This document shows, one piece after another, positions 25,743 through 33,939 of a stretch of DNA of 34,719 nucleotides. Made by a program: the position numbers and the translations under genes. Source of the stretch: an uncultured Bacteroidota bacterium (GTDB taxonomy: Bacteria; Bacteroidota; Bacteroidia; NS11-12g; UBA955); contig CALMKH010000316.1 in assembly GCA_937867025.1 (NCBI GenBank), positions 1-34,719 of the forward strand. Reading direction: 5' to 3'. The notes beneath the pieces were generated by a model. That model did no database searches and was not told the DNA's origin. It was given only the letters and a program-made list of their open reading frames with translations. Within the stretch, counting starts at the first letter, position 1. Every line of letters begins with the position of its first letter.

Positions 25743-27338
25743 ATGGCAAGTGGAAAATTATCACCGCGGCAGAAAATGATCAACATGATGTACCTCGTGT
25801 TGATCGCTTTGTTGGCGCTTAACATCTCAAATGAAATCCTAAAAGCGTTTCACCTGATGGAAGTGTCCTTTAACAAGGCAAACCAGGCATTGACTGATAA
25901 AAACAAGGCTCTGATGGATGCTTTCAAAGCAGCAGAGGACGATCCTGCAAAGGCAGCAAGAACCAAGAGGTGGGCTGAAAAGGCCAGGGAAGTTCAGAGG
26001 ATTTCCGATGAGTTCTTTAAGAAAATTGAAGTCTATAAAAAAGACATAGAAGTAGCTGCCGGAGGCAGAAAAGAAGCTGAACCGGGTGAAACCGGCCTCA
26101 GGGAAATGAGCAAAGGTGATGACATGGAAGGGCATAAGCACTATCTGGGAACGGATGATGCCAAGCCGGGCAAAGGCGATGAGCTCAGAAAGCTTATCGA
26201 TGATACGCGTGTCAAAATGCTTAAAGTTCTTGAAGGTGTTAAGGATGATAAAGCTACGATTGCATTATTTGACAAGAATACCGCATTCAGGGTAGAGGAT
26301 TTCAAAGATGACAACGGTGCTCAGAAGACCTGGCAGAGGGACGTATTAGGTAAATCTCCTGTAGCAGGAGTTATGGCTATGCTGACCAAAGTGCAGAACG
26401 ACTGCAAATCCCTTGAGACAGACATACTCACCAAACTCGCAGAGAATATTGATGCTTCAGTGGCTAAGTTCGACAAGACCGCCGCATTGATCATTGCAGA
26501 ATCTACCAACGTTATGGAAGGCTCGCAATTCAAGGCTAAAGTGGCCCTGATGGCTTATAACTCCACTGCAGCTACCAAAATTCTTGTAAACGGTCAGACG
26601 GTAAATGTTGTTGACGGTATCGGTGAATACACTGCTACTGCCAGCGGCGTAGGAACACACAAAGTGGAAGCCAAGATCGAAACCATCGATCCGAATACAG
26701 GCGGGCCTACTTTTGTATCCGCACAGCCTATTGAATGGACTTCATTCAAATCTACCGCTACCATCTCTGCAGATGCAATGAACGTTCTGTATATCGGTCT
26801 CGACAACCCAATGTCCATTTCAGTTCCCGGTGTAACTCCAGGTAATACTACTGTTACTCCAGGTCCAGGACTTACGCTCACAAAATCAGGCGAAGGCAAG
26901 TACATTGCAAAGGTTACCGGAGGTAAAGAAACCAGCATTTCGGTAAGCGCAAAAATGCCTGACGGAACCTCTAAAAGGATGGGAGAACCGATGAAATTCA
27001 GGATCAAGAGCGTTCCAAAACCCGTAGCCCAGTTGGGGACACTTATTTCAGGATCATACAACAAGGGTGAAATCGCGATGCAACAAACACTGTATGCTTA
27101 CCTCGACGGCTTCGTTTTCGACGGTGTGAAATTCACCATTACCAAGTACAGGGTGATCTTCATGCCTAAGAGGGGTTATATGGAGGACAGGCAGGTATCC
27201 GGTAACAGTGCAGCTGCTATCAGGGAATACGCCAACAAGGCAAAAACAGGGGATATGCTGGTTATCGAAGGTATCAGGGCTAATGGTCCTGGTGTAGTCG
27301 ACAAACCGCTTAACCCGATCACATATACATTTAAATAA
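25743..27338 (+). CDS. gldM: T9SS motor/shaft protein GldM (PorM), copy 1
   Basis: Dimeric protein spanning the periplasm and coupling GldL rotation to the GldK/GldN ring. The 531-residue protein has a short cytoplasmic N-terminus with R9 (in LSPRQKMINMMYLV) and one membrane helix (about 13-33). Four periplasmic domains follow: a helical D1 (about 35-230, with AGVMAMLTKVQNDCKSLETDIL), then beta-rich D2-D4 (MEGSQFKAKVALMAYNS; SISVPGVTPGN; the C-terminal YNKGEIAMQQTLYAYLDGF). R9 is the residue that pairs with the GldL Glu in characterised motors. AAAGGAG lies 11 nt before the ATG, an unusually good ribosome site for this phylum. It is followed after 8 nt by gldN. A diverged second copy lies at 28628. 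Confidence 0.95.
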   Translation: MASGKLSPRQKMINMMYLVLIALLALNISNEILKAFHLMEVSFNKANQALTDKNKALMDAFKAAEDDPAKAARTKRWAEKAREVQRISDEFFKKIEVYKKDIEVAAGGRKEAEPGETGLREMSKGDDMEGHKHYLGTDDAKPGKGDELRKLIDDTRVKMLKVLEGVKDDKATIALFDKNTAFRVEDFKDDNGAQKTWQRDVLGKSPVAGVMAMLTKVQNDCKSLETDILTKLAENIDASVAKFDKTAALIIAESTNVMEGSQFKAKVALMAYNSTAATKILVNGQTVNVVDGIGEYTATASGVGTHKVEAKIETIDPNTGGPTFVSAQPIEWTSFKSTATISADAMNVLYIGLDNPMSISVPGVTPGNTTVTPGPGLTLTKSGEGKYIAKVTGGKETSISVSAKMPDGTSKRMGEPMKFRIKSVPKPVAQLGTLISGSYNKGEIAMQQTLYAYLDGFVFDGVKFTITKYRVIFMPKRGYMEDRQVSGNSAAAIREYANKAKTGDMLVIEGIRANGPGVVDKPLNPITYTFK

Positions 27339-27346
27339 AGACAAAT

Positions 27347-28183
27347 ATGAAGATTATCTTTTCAGCCATATTGATGCTAACAGCCTTTACCATGAAGGCC
27401 CAGGTGAACTATGCTGATTTCATTACAAGTGGAGAACACAACAGTTACAAAAAGGTAGCCGTGCGTGAAAGGCCGATTATCGCTTATCCCCCGCTCAGGG
27501 AAGCTGACGTTAAATTCTCCAGGCGTGTGATCAGGTGCATAGACGTGCGTCAGAAAATGAACAAGCAGCTTGAATGGCCGCGCCAGTCCCTTAACCGTCT
27601 TCTTTATGAAGGCCTGACTAAAGGTACTATCGTGGCATATAAGAGCGATTCCCTGTTGTCCTATTACAATACAGAGGATTTCACCAAAAGGGGCGGAGAA
27701 GAAATCATAACGTTCATATCCACTGACCCGGACGATCCGACTATTGGAAGAGACTCAGTATACTATGAGCCTTACAAATATGAAAGGATAAGGAAATACT
27801 GGCTGATGGAAGACTGGATATTTGATTATAAACATTCAGTGTTCAAACCAAGAATTGTTGCCCTTGCACCGATTTTCGCCCCTACAATCGGCGGTGTTAC
27901 CGGACGCGAGCAACCCCTTTGCTGGATCAAAATGGACGAAATCAGGCCGTTGTTAGCCAATACTGAAATGTTTAACAGGTATAACGATGCGATGAGGCTT
28001 AGCTTCGATGATTTCTTCCAGATGCGTATATTCGACAGTTACATCATATACGAATCGAATGTGTTTGACAATTACATCAATCAGTTCCAGGAATGGGAGA
28101 ATGATGCGGTAGGTGCATTGCTGAAAAGTGATGAAATCAAGAATGACCTGTTCATTTTTGAGCATGACCTGTGGCAATTCTAG
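27347..28183 (+). CDS. gldN: T9SS ring protein GldN (PorN), copy 1
   Basis: Periplasmic protein that forms the large ring with GldK at the outer membrane and receives GldM. The 278-residue protein has a signal peptide (about 1-19, ending MKAQ). The mature N-terminus VNYADFITSGEHNSYKK is followed by LREADVKFSRRVIRCIDVRQKMNKQLEWP. The central region has YWLMEDWIFDYKHSVFKPRIVALAP, and the conserved C-terminal block contains TEMFNRYNDAMRLSFDDFF and IYESNVFDNYINQF and ends FIFEHDLWQF. Last gene of the gldKLMN transcript; a terminator lies 32 nt after its stop. Confidence 0.95.
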   Translation: MKIIFSAILMLTAFTMKAQVNYADFITSGEHNSYKKVAVRERPIIAYPPLREADVKFSRRVIRCIDVRQKMNKQLEWPRQSLNRLLYEGLTKGTIVAYKSDSLLSYYNTEDFTKRGGEEIITFISTDPDDPTIGRDSVYYEPYKYERIRKYWLMEDWIFDYKHSVFKPRIVALAPIFAPTIGGVTGREQPLCWIKMDEIRPLLANTEMFNRYNDAMRLSFDDFFQMRIFDSYIIYESNVFDNYINQFQEWENDAVGALLKSDEIKNDLFIFEHDLWQF

Positions 28184-28214
28184 CCCTCTGCATGATCAAT
28201 AGAAAATAATGAGA

Positions 28215-28242
28215 AATCCCGGAGAAATCCGGGATTTTTTTT
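28215..28242 (+). terminator. Intrinsic terminator of gldKLMN
   Basis: AATCCCGG (28215-28222) pairs with CCGGGATT (28229-28236) around a 6-nt loop and is followed by a run of T residues to 28242. It separates the first gldMN pair from the second. Confidence 0.9.
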
Positions 28243-28393
28243 GCTTGTTACATGGGTTTTGGGCCCCTATTTTATTTGTGTTGTGGCACTTGAAAAAGGG
28301 CAATAAAATTGCAGTAATCACGTTGTATATATAGAATCAGCAACAACAATGAAATGATCAACAATATGAATAATTATATCAACTCCTGCATCA

Positions 28394-28559
28394 GCGTTCG
28401 TATTGAACAGAACGAATGATCTGAACAGATTCATCCGAGGGACAGATTACCCCGTCAATTCCTGACGGGAGCCGCTTAAATTTCAATTCAGGGATTACCA
28501 AAAAGGAAGAAGATCTTCCGTGGCAATGCTTTGCCTTTACTGCTGCCGGACAAGTCCGG
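28394..28559 (+). promoter_or_regulatory. Structured leader region upstream of the second gldMN pair
   Basis: The gap 28243-28627 encodes no convincing protein but holds a run of small perfect stems: TTCGT/ACGAA (about 28398-28416), ATCTG/CAGAT (28419-28430), CCCGTCA/TGACGGG (28451-28469), GGAAGA/TCTTCC (28505-28519), GGCAA/TTGCC (28522-28535) and CCGGAC/GTCCGG (28546-28559). A weak -7-like TTTATTTG lies at 28271-28278. If transcription starts near there, a leader of more than 300 nt would carry these stems, compatible with a cis-regulatory RNA or a separate small RNA. No known riboswitch class was recognised. Confidence 0.45.
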
Positions 28560-28627
28560 AGGATGAGGTATTCATGCCCCGGGAACAGATCAACAGGATC
28601 AGACAAACCAACTAAATAACATATAAC

Positions 28628-30211
28628 ATGGCAAACAGAACATTAACACCACGGCAAAAGATGATCAATATGATGTACCTCGTATTGATAGCCCTCCTGG
28701 CATTGAATGTTTCGAGGGAAATATTGAAATCCTTCCATTTGTTTGAGCTGTCATTCATCAATGGCAACAAACATACGGAAGCAAGGAATGCAGAGATCAT
28801 GCAGGCATTCAACAACGGCATGAACAACGAGAAGACCAGGGCCAGGACTGAAAAATGGTATGGCCTGGCTGTAGAAGCGAGAAAGGTATCCAAGGAGTTT
28901 TGCGATTACGTTGAAAAAATGAAGGCCGATATCGTCGAGCGGGGCGGCGGCAGGGAAGAAGCCGAAAAGGGCAATACCGAGCTCCCTGAGCTTAAAAGGC
29001 CTGACGATATGGAGGAACATGCACATTATTTCATAGACGGGGGACTCGCTAACGGCAGGAAATTGCAGAACAAGATCAATGAAACACGTGAAAAGCTTGC
29101 AGCACTTGTCACATCAGCCAGGTATGGCGAGGCTATAAGAAATTCGCTGGTTAAAAAGACGCAGCTGAGGGCTGTGGATCCGGCTGACCGCAAATCCGCA
29201 AACTGGGTGAGCACATACCTTGAAAATGCACCGCTCGCAGGAGTAGTCACCCTCCTTACAAAAACACAGAACGACTGCAAGGCCCTCGAGGCCGATGTAC
29301 TCACAGTCCTGAATGAAAACATCACCATTGAATCCATTTCCAATAATGCGCAGGTGGCCATGATCATTCCTGAGAACCAATCTGTCATGAGCGGACAGAA
29401 TTTTAATGCCAAAATAGCCCTTATGACCTATGATACACACGTCGGTGCCCAGATGCTTGTCAATGGTCAGCCGGTAACTGTAACCAATGGAATAGGTCAT
29501 ATCAGCATACCGGCATCCGGAACAGGTACGCATACCCTGCAGGCCAGCATTGAATCAGTTGACCCAAAGACCGGTGAGCCGGTGATGGTGAGATCAGAGC
29601 CTGTCACCTGGAACTCTTACCAGGCATCGGCATCCATATCAGCCGATAACATGAATGTGCTGTTCATTGGTCTTGAAAACCCCATGTCCATCTCTGTCCC
29701 CGGGGTAACTCCTGAGAATACCATCGTCAGTTCGACCAATGGCATTGTGCTCCGCAGCCTCGGTGCGGGGAGATACATGGCCAGGGTCAGCGGCAACAGG
29801 ACATCCGGCAATATTAATGTCAGTGCACGGATGGGTGACGGCTCCATAAAAAGCATGGGAAGCCAGTCGTACAGGATACGCAAGGTGCCTACTCCCAAAT
29901 TCATGCTGGGCAACCTTCCTTCCGGGTCGTATGAAAAATCGACCATTATAGCCCAGCATTACCTGTATGCCTACCTGGAAGATTTTTATTTCAAGGATGT
30001 GAAATTTACGATCAACAAATACCGCCTTCACCTTGTTACAAAACGCGTTATCCCTACAAACGAAATAACTGTTCATGCCAACACGCTGAACCAGGCCAAA
30101 TCGCTTATCGGCCAGGCCAGGTCAGGCGATGTTATTTACATTGATGAAATCAGCGCAAGCGGCCCAAGCGGAGCAGTGCGTTTAGAACCTGTCACTTATA
30201 AAATCAAATAA
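28628..30211 (+). CDS. GldM (PorM) paralogue, copy 2
   Basis: A second complete GldM, 527 residues, with the same architecture as copy 1: cytoplasmic LTPRQKMINMMYLV with R9 kept, one membrane helix (about 13-33), helical D1 (NAPLAGVVTLLTKTQNDCKALEADVL) and beta-rich D2-D4 (SGQNFNAKIALMTYD; SISVPGVTPENT; the C-terminal YEKSTIIAQHYLYAYLEDF). The membrane segment is nearly identical to copy 1 while D1 and D3-D4 are clearly diverged, so this is not a very recent duplication. No frameshift or loss of key residues is visible. It is followed after 2 nt by its own gldN. It has no paired gldL and would have to share the single GldL of the window or use one elsewhere. Confidence 0.93.
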   Translation: MANRTLTPRQKMINMMYLVLIALLALNVSREILKSFHLFELSFINGNKHTEARNAEIMQAFNNGMNNEKTRARTEKWYGLAVEARKVSKEFCDYVEKMKADIVERGGGREEAEKGNTELPELKRPDDMEEHAHYFIDGGLANGRKLQNKINETREKLAALVTSARYGEAIRNSLVKKTQLRAVDPADRKSANWVSTYLENAPLAGVVTLLTKTQNDCKALEADVLTVLNENITIESISNNAQVAMIIPENQSVMSGQNFNAKIALMTYDTHVGAQMLVNGQPVTVTNGIGHISIPASGTGTHTLQASIESVDPKTGEPVMVRSEPVTWNSYQASASISADNMNVLFIGLENPMSISVPGVTPENTIVSSTNGIVLRSLGAGRYMARVSGNRTSGNINVSARMGDGSIKSMGSQSYRIRKVPTPKFMLGNLPSGSYEKSTIIAQHYLYAYLEDFYFKDVKFTINKYRLHLVTKRVIPTNEITVHANTLNQAKSLIGQARSGDVIYIDEISASGPSGAVRLEPVTYKIK

Positions 30212-30213
30212 AT

Positions 30214-31080
30214 ATGAACACTCACTTTGAAACACTGGCAAAACCGTCCATGACAGTCCTTATGGCCGCTGTAATGGCTGTTCCTGCATGGTCGCAGGTC
30301 AACTATTCCGATTTTATTCATTCCGGCGGGGAGATGACTTCTTACTCAAAACCGGCGGTATATGAGCGGCGGTTTGTTCCCGGGCCATCATTAAGGGAGG
30401 CCGATGTGAAATACAGCAAGCGTATTGTCCGCTGCATCGATACCAGGCAAAAGATGAACAAGCAACTGGAATGGCCGCGGCAACCGCTGAGCGGGGTACT
30501 GCGCAACGGGTTGATGGAAGGATCCATAGTGCCCTACCGGAATGATTCCATGTCTTCAGCCTATACAGTAACGGGGATCAGGGACAGACTGGGATACTGG
30601 AAAGTAGTGTCCATAAGCGTTAATCCCGAGGATCCGGAAGAAACCATTGATACCAGCATCTGGATAGAGTACGATTTTTCCAAAATCCATAAGTACTGGA
30701 TCATGGAAGACTGGATATTCGATTACAAGCATTCAAAGTTTTCGCCGAAGATCATAGGATTGGCTCCCGTATATCGCCCGGAGCTCGAAACCCTTGTAGG
30801 CAATGAGCAACCGATGTGCTGGATCAGGATGGATGATATCAGGCAGACATTGGCCAATACCGAAATGTTTAACAGGTATAACGATGCAGCGAGGTTAAGC
30901 TATGACGATTTTTTCCAGATGCGGATATTCGACAGCTATATCGTGTATGAGTCCAACGTATTTGATAATTATATCAGTCAGTTCGAAGAATATGAAAATG
31001 ATCAGGTGGCAGCGTTGCTTAAAAGCGATGCTGTTAAAAATGACCTGTTCATCTTCGAGCATGACTTATGGCAATTTTAA
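30214..31080 (+). CDS. GldN (PorN) paralogue, copy 2
   Basis: A second complete GldN, 288 residues. The signal region (about 1-27, ending PAWSQ) is longer and more charged at its start (MNTHFETLAKPSMTVLM) than in copy 1. Conserved blocks are VNYSDFIHSGGE, LREADVKYSKRIVRCIDTRQKMNKQLEWP, YWIMEDWIFDYKHSKFSPKIIGLAP, TEMFNRYNDAARLSYDDFF and the end NDLFIFEHDLWQF, whose last 13 residues equal those of copy 1. The middle region (about 95-150) is diverged. The arrangement recalls the gldN/gldO paralogues of Flavobacterium johnsoniae, but here gldM is duplicated too. Followed by a strong terminator. Confidence 0.93.
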   Translation: MNTHFETLAKPSMTVLMAAVMAVPAWSQVNYSDFIHSGGEMTSYSKPAVYERRFVPGPSLREADVKYSKRIVRCIDTRQKMNKQLEWPRQPLSGVLRNGLMEGSIVPYRNDSMSSAYTVTGIRDRLGYWKVVSISVNPEDPEETIDTSIWIEYDFSKIHKYWIMEDWIFDYKHSKFSPKIIGLAPVYRPELETLVGNEQPMCWIRMDDIRQTLANTEMFNRYNDAARLSYDDFFQMRIFDSYIVYESNVFDNYISQFEEYENDQVAALLKSDAVKNDLFIFEHDLWQF

Positions 31081-31109
31081 TTCTTCCTTTTTTCTATTCC
31101 GATTAAAAT

Positions 31110-31134
31110 GCCCCGGATATTCCGGGGCTTTTTT
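31110..31134 (+). terminator. Intrinsic terminator of the second gldMN pair
   Basis: Perfect 8-bp stem GCCCCGGA (31110-31117) with TCCGGGGC (31121-31128), loop TAT, followed by six T residues. Confidence 0.92.
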
Positions 31135-31308
31135 CTGGATAACATCCTGACTTGTATCCCGGATGTCCCGCCGCAATTGCTTCAAAGCCAGCTACATGGC
31201 AAATGGAAAGGGGCGCTGGAGTGCCTGTCTTTCCCGGTCTCTCACGCGTTATTCCCCGGCTCATCCCTCACGTAACAAATCTTAATTCATAAATCCTAAA
31301 ATTTTGCG

Positions 31309-31316
31309 TACCTTTG
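31309..31316 (+). promoter_or_regulatory. -7 box upstream of typA
   Basis: TACCTTTG fully matches TAnnTTTG, 36 nt before the ATG at 31353. No clear TTTG is seen about 20 nt upstream. The rest of 31135-31308 shows nothing I can name. Confidence 0.45.
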
Positions 31317-31352
31317 CAAACTTTTACCGAACGGGCAGCCCCGTAAAAACAT

Positions 31353-33164
31353 ATGCAACAACCCATCAGAAATATCGCCATTATAGCTCACGTCGACCAT
31401 GGAAAAACAACACTGGTAGATAAAATCCTTCATCATTGCAACCTGTTCAGGGAGAATGAAGAATCCGGTGAATTGATCCTTGACAGCAACGACCTGGAAA
31501 GGGAGCGCGGAATTACCATCTTTTCGAAGAACGTTTCCGTTCAGTATAAAGGAATCAAGATCAATATTATAGATACTCCCGGCCACGCAGATTTCGGAGG
31601 TGAGGTGGAGCGCGTATTGAAAATGGCCGACGGTGTGGTATTGCTTGTGGATGCTTTCGAGGGTCCCATGCCCCAGACACGTTTCGTGTTGCAGAAGGCG
31701 CTTCAGCTTGGCTTAAAACCGATCCTGCTCGTCAATAAAGTAGATAAGGACAACTGCAGGCCAGATGAAGTGCATGAAGCAGTGTTCGACCTGTTCTTTA
31801 ATCTTGATGCTACGGAAGAACAGCTCAGTTTCCCGACAATTTACGGAAGCAGCAAGCATGGCTGGATGAGTACAGATTATAAGGTAAGGACCGAAGATGT
31901 GGGTCCGTTGCTGGACTGCATACTTGATTATGTGCCTGCTCCTGCCATACACGAAGGAACCTTGCAGATGCAGATCACATCGCTCGACTACAGCAATTAC
32001 CTGGGACGTATTGCAGTAGGCAAGATACACAGGGGCACGGTGAAGGAAAACCAGCCAGTGACTCTCGTCAGGAATGACGGAACCATGGCAAAAATGAGGG
32101 TAAAGGAACTTTACACGTTTGAGGGCCTTGGTAAGAAGAAGGTCGCGGAGCTCATGAACGGCGATATATGCGCCATGGTAGGGATTGAGAATTTCCAGAT
32201 AGGGGATGTGGTGGCGGATTTTGAAAACCCCGAAGGCATGGAGAAGATCAAGATCGATGAGCCTACGATGAGCATGGTATTTACCATCAATAATTCTCCG
32301 TTCTTTGGCAAGGAAGGCAAATTCGTTACATCCAGGCATCTCAGGGAAAGGCTTGAAAAGGAAACAGAAAAAAACCTGGCCCTCAAGATTGAGGATACGG
32401 ATAGCCCTGACTCCATTCTGGTTTACGGTAGGGGTGTTTTGCACTTGTCTATCCTGATAGAAACCATGCGAAGGGAGGGATATGAACTTCAGGTCGGCAT
32501 GCCAAGGGTGATCGTAAAGGAAATAGACGGCGTCAAATGCGAACCGGTAGAAATGCTGGTGGTGGATGTGCCCGAGGAATTCGCGGGTAAAGTGATAGAG
32601 CTGGCTACACAGAAAAAGGGTGAGTTACAGGTTATGCAGCCCAAAGGCGATATGCAGCACCTGGAATTCAAGATACCGTCGAGAGGCCTGATGGGTTTGA
32701 GAAGCAATATGCTGACAGCTACCCAGGGCGAGGCTATAATGGCCCACAGGTTTATTGCCTATGAGCCATGGAAAGGGGATATCCCCGGCAGGTCGAACGG
32801 TTCGCTGGTGAGCATGGAGACAGGCACCAGTACCGCGTATTCCATTGACAAAATGCAGGACAGGGGTATTTTCTTCATTGATCCGGGCGAAGAGATTTAC
32901 GAGGGTCAGGTGGTAGGAGAGAATTCAAGACAGGATGATATGGTACTTAACCTTGTAAGAGCCAAGCAGTTAACGAATTTCAGGGCCGCCGGTAAGGACG
33001 ATTCAGCTAAAATGGCGCCCAAGCGGCAATTTTCACTTGAAGAAGCGCTGGAATACATACAAAAGGATGAGTACGTGGAGCTTACGCCTAAATCACTGAG
33101 GATCAGGAAAATATATTTGAAGCAATCCGACCGTGAGAGAAATGCCAAGCAAACACTGTCATAA
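31353..33164 (+). CDS. typA: Translational GTPase TypA/BipA
   Basis: Ribosome-associated GTPase involved in stress and cold adaptation and in 50S assembly. The 603-residue length is normal. The G domain has G1 AHVDHGKTT (12-20), switch region [15 protein letters not shown]3 [16 protein letters not shown] and G4 NKVDK. Domain II begins [25 protein letters not shown]. Domains III and V (EF-G-like) and the TypA-specific C-terminal domain follow, with [25 protein letters not shown] and the ending [15 protein letters not shown]. It appears monocistronic and is unrelated to the T9SS locus. Confidence 0.96.
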   Translation: MQQPIRNIAIIAHVDHGKTTLVDKILHHCNLFRENEESGELILDSNDLERERGITIFSKNVSVQYKGIKINIIDTPGHADFGGEVERVLKMADGVVLLVDAFEGPMPQTRFVLQKALQLGLKPILLVNKVDKDNCRPDEVHEAVFDLFFNLDATEEQLSFPTIYGSSKHGWMSTDYKVRTEDVGPLLDCILDYVPAPAIHEGTLQMQITSLDYSNYLGRIAVGKIHRGTVKENQPVTLVRNDGTMAKMRVKELYTFEGLGKKKVAELMNGDICAMVGIENFQIGDVVADFENPEGMEKIKIDEPTMSMVFTINNSPFFGKEGKFVTSRHLRERLEKETEKNLALKIEDTDSPDSILVYGRGVLHLSILIETMRREGYELQVGMPRVIVKEIDGVKCEPVEMLVVDVPEEFAGKVIELATQKKGELQVMQPKGDMQHLEFKIPSRGLMGLRSNMLTATQGEAIMAHRFIAYEPWKGDIPGRSNGSLVSMETGTSTAYSIDKMQDRGIFFIDPGEEIYEGQVVGENSRQDDMVLNLVRAKQLTNFRAAGKDDSAKMAPKRQFSLEEALEYIQKDEYVELTPKSLRIRKIYLKQSDRERNAKQTLS

Positions 33165-33224
33165 AAAACGCACAATTTGTTGATATTTTAGGATTTTGAT
33201 ATTTTTTATTCAGCAAATAATCAA

Positions 33225-33232
33225 TAGATTTG
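33225..33232 (+). promoter_or_regulatory. -7 box upstream of the repeat lipoprotein
   Basis: TAGATTTG fully matches TAnnTTTG, 29 nt before the ATG at 33262. The nearest TTTG (33195-33198) is 26 nt away, longer than usual. Confidence 0.45.
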
Positions 33233-33261
33233 CACCCAATTTTAATTATAAAATAGAAAAA

Positions 33262-33507
33262 ATGAAAAAATTATTAGTTATCGCTATCGCCGCATTCGCT
33301 TTCACAGCTTGCAACAATTCTGCTAAAGAAGGAGATGCTAAAGGAACTGATTCTGCATCTGCTCAAACTCCAACTGAGCAACCAGCTGCAACTCCAGAGC
33401 AACCAGCTGCAACTCCAGAGCAACCAGCTGCAAACCCAGCTCCGGCTGAAGGTTCTGCTGCTCCAGCTGCTCCAGCTGAAGCTGAAAAGCCAGCAGCTTC
33501 TCACTAA
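33262..33507 (+). CDS. Small Ala/Pro/Gln/Glu-rich repeat lipoprotein
   Basis: 81 residues from ATG 33262. The signal ends in the lipobox FTAC (C17). The mature part is low complexity: a short Lys/Asp linker, then EQPAATP repeated, then Ala/Pro/Glu-rich sequence to the end. It is probably an unstructured spacer anchored in the outer membrane, and no enzymatic motif is present. Longer starts upstream overlap the promoter. Its composition (GCT, CCA and CAA/CAG codons repeated) differs from its neighbours because of the repeats. A strong terminator follows. Confidence 0.8.
   Translation: MKKLLVIAIAAFAFTACNNSAKEGDAKGTDSASAQTPTEQPAATPEQPAATPEQPAANPAPAEGSAAPAAPAEAEKPAASH
33376..33433 (+). repeat. 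In-frame 21-bp repeat (about 2.8 copies)
   Basis: A 21-bp unit starting GAGCAACCAGCTGCAACT occupies 33376-33396 and 33397-33417 exactly, then 16 bp of a third copy before it diverges. It encodes EQPAATP. Because the unit is a multiple of three, changes in copy number would keep the frame. Confidence 0.9.
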
Positions 33508-33529
33508 GAGGAGATGACATTCTTCAAAA

Positions 33530-33562
33530 AGGCAGCTATTTTTCGATAGCTGCCTTTTTTTT
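33530..33562 (+). terminator. Strong intrinsic terminator after the repeat lipoprotein
   Basis: AGGCAGCTAT (33530-33539) pairs with ATAGCTGCCT (33546-33555) around a 6-nt loop, extended by A-T pairs and followed by T residues to 33562. The A-rich left flank could also make it work on the opposite strand. Confidence 0.93.
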
Positions 33563-33564
33563 GC

Positions 33565-33595
33565 TTTGTTTTTTCATTCTTTTGACGTAAATTTG
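33565..33595 (+). promoter_or_regulatory. Consensus promoter, leaderless, of the sorting-domain mini-protein
   Basis: TTTG (33565-33568), 19 nt spacer, TAAATTTG (33588-33595), a full match. The ATG at 33601 lies 5 nt after the box, so transcription would start at or next to the start codon. Confidence 0.7.
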
Positions 33596-33600
33596 CAGCG

Positions 33601-33939
33601 ATGATAAGACTATACACACTGTTATTAACCTTATTTTTGTTCCTGGGAAACGCTAAAGCTGATGTTAATCCTGTGGCTTTCAAGATGTATCCCAATCCAA
33701 TGACAGGGGATGTGCTCCAGGTTAATTTTGACTTTGAATTCAAACAAGGCCAGGTGTTTTCATTTGTAATTACAAATGTTATTGGCCAGGTGGTCTATAC
33801 GCATACGCTCACGGACGAAGAGGTAAAGAGAGGTAGTTTTACCATTAATGTGCAGCAACTGGACCTTGAAAAAGGCATTTACCTGACAAAAATGATCAAT
33901 GGTGATCATTCTTCCGTTCAGAAACTGGTACTCAGGTAA
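33601..33939 (+). CDS. Mini-protein consisting of a signal peptide and a T9SS type A sorting domain
   Basis: 112 residues. A signal peptide (about 1-20, ending GNAKA) is followed almost immediately by a type A sorting domain: VAFKMYPNPMTGDVLQVNF (about 25-43), then FVITNVIGQVVYTHTLT and the end KGIYLTKMINGDHSSVQKLVLR. There is essentially no passenger. Normal CTD proteins carry a large cargo domain, so this one may be a decoy, a regulator or a chaperone-like occupant of the T9SS, or a surface protein in its own right (inference). Its promoter is near consensus. It overlaps the next gene by one base (TAATG), so it is co-expressed with an S4 protein and a GNAT acetyltransferase. Confidence 0.82.
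   Translation: MIRLYTLLLTLFLFLGNAKADVNPVAFKMYPNPMTGDVLQVNFDFEFKQGQVFSFVITNVIGQVVYTHTLTDEEVKRGSFTINVQQLDLEKGIYLTKMINGDHSSVQKLVLR

Noticed and set aside
28391-28606. Minus-strand frame in the gap before the second gldM
   Set aside because: No promoter or homologous motif; the same DNA is explained better by the series of small stems. The plus-strand frames in this gap are interrupted by stops.
28628-31080. Second gldMN pair as a decaying pseudogene copy
   Set aside because: Both genes are full length with intact key residues, good spacing and a strong terminator, so they look functional.
31713-32444. A 243-codon open frame antisense to typA
   Set aside because: It lies wholly opposite the conserved TypA frame, has no recognisable domain, and its composition is explained by the codon use of typA.
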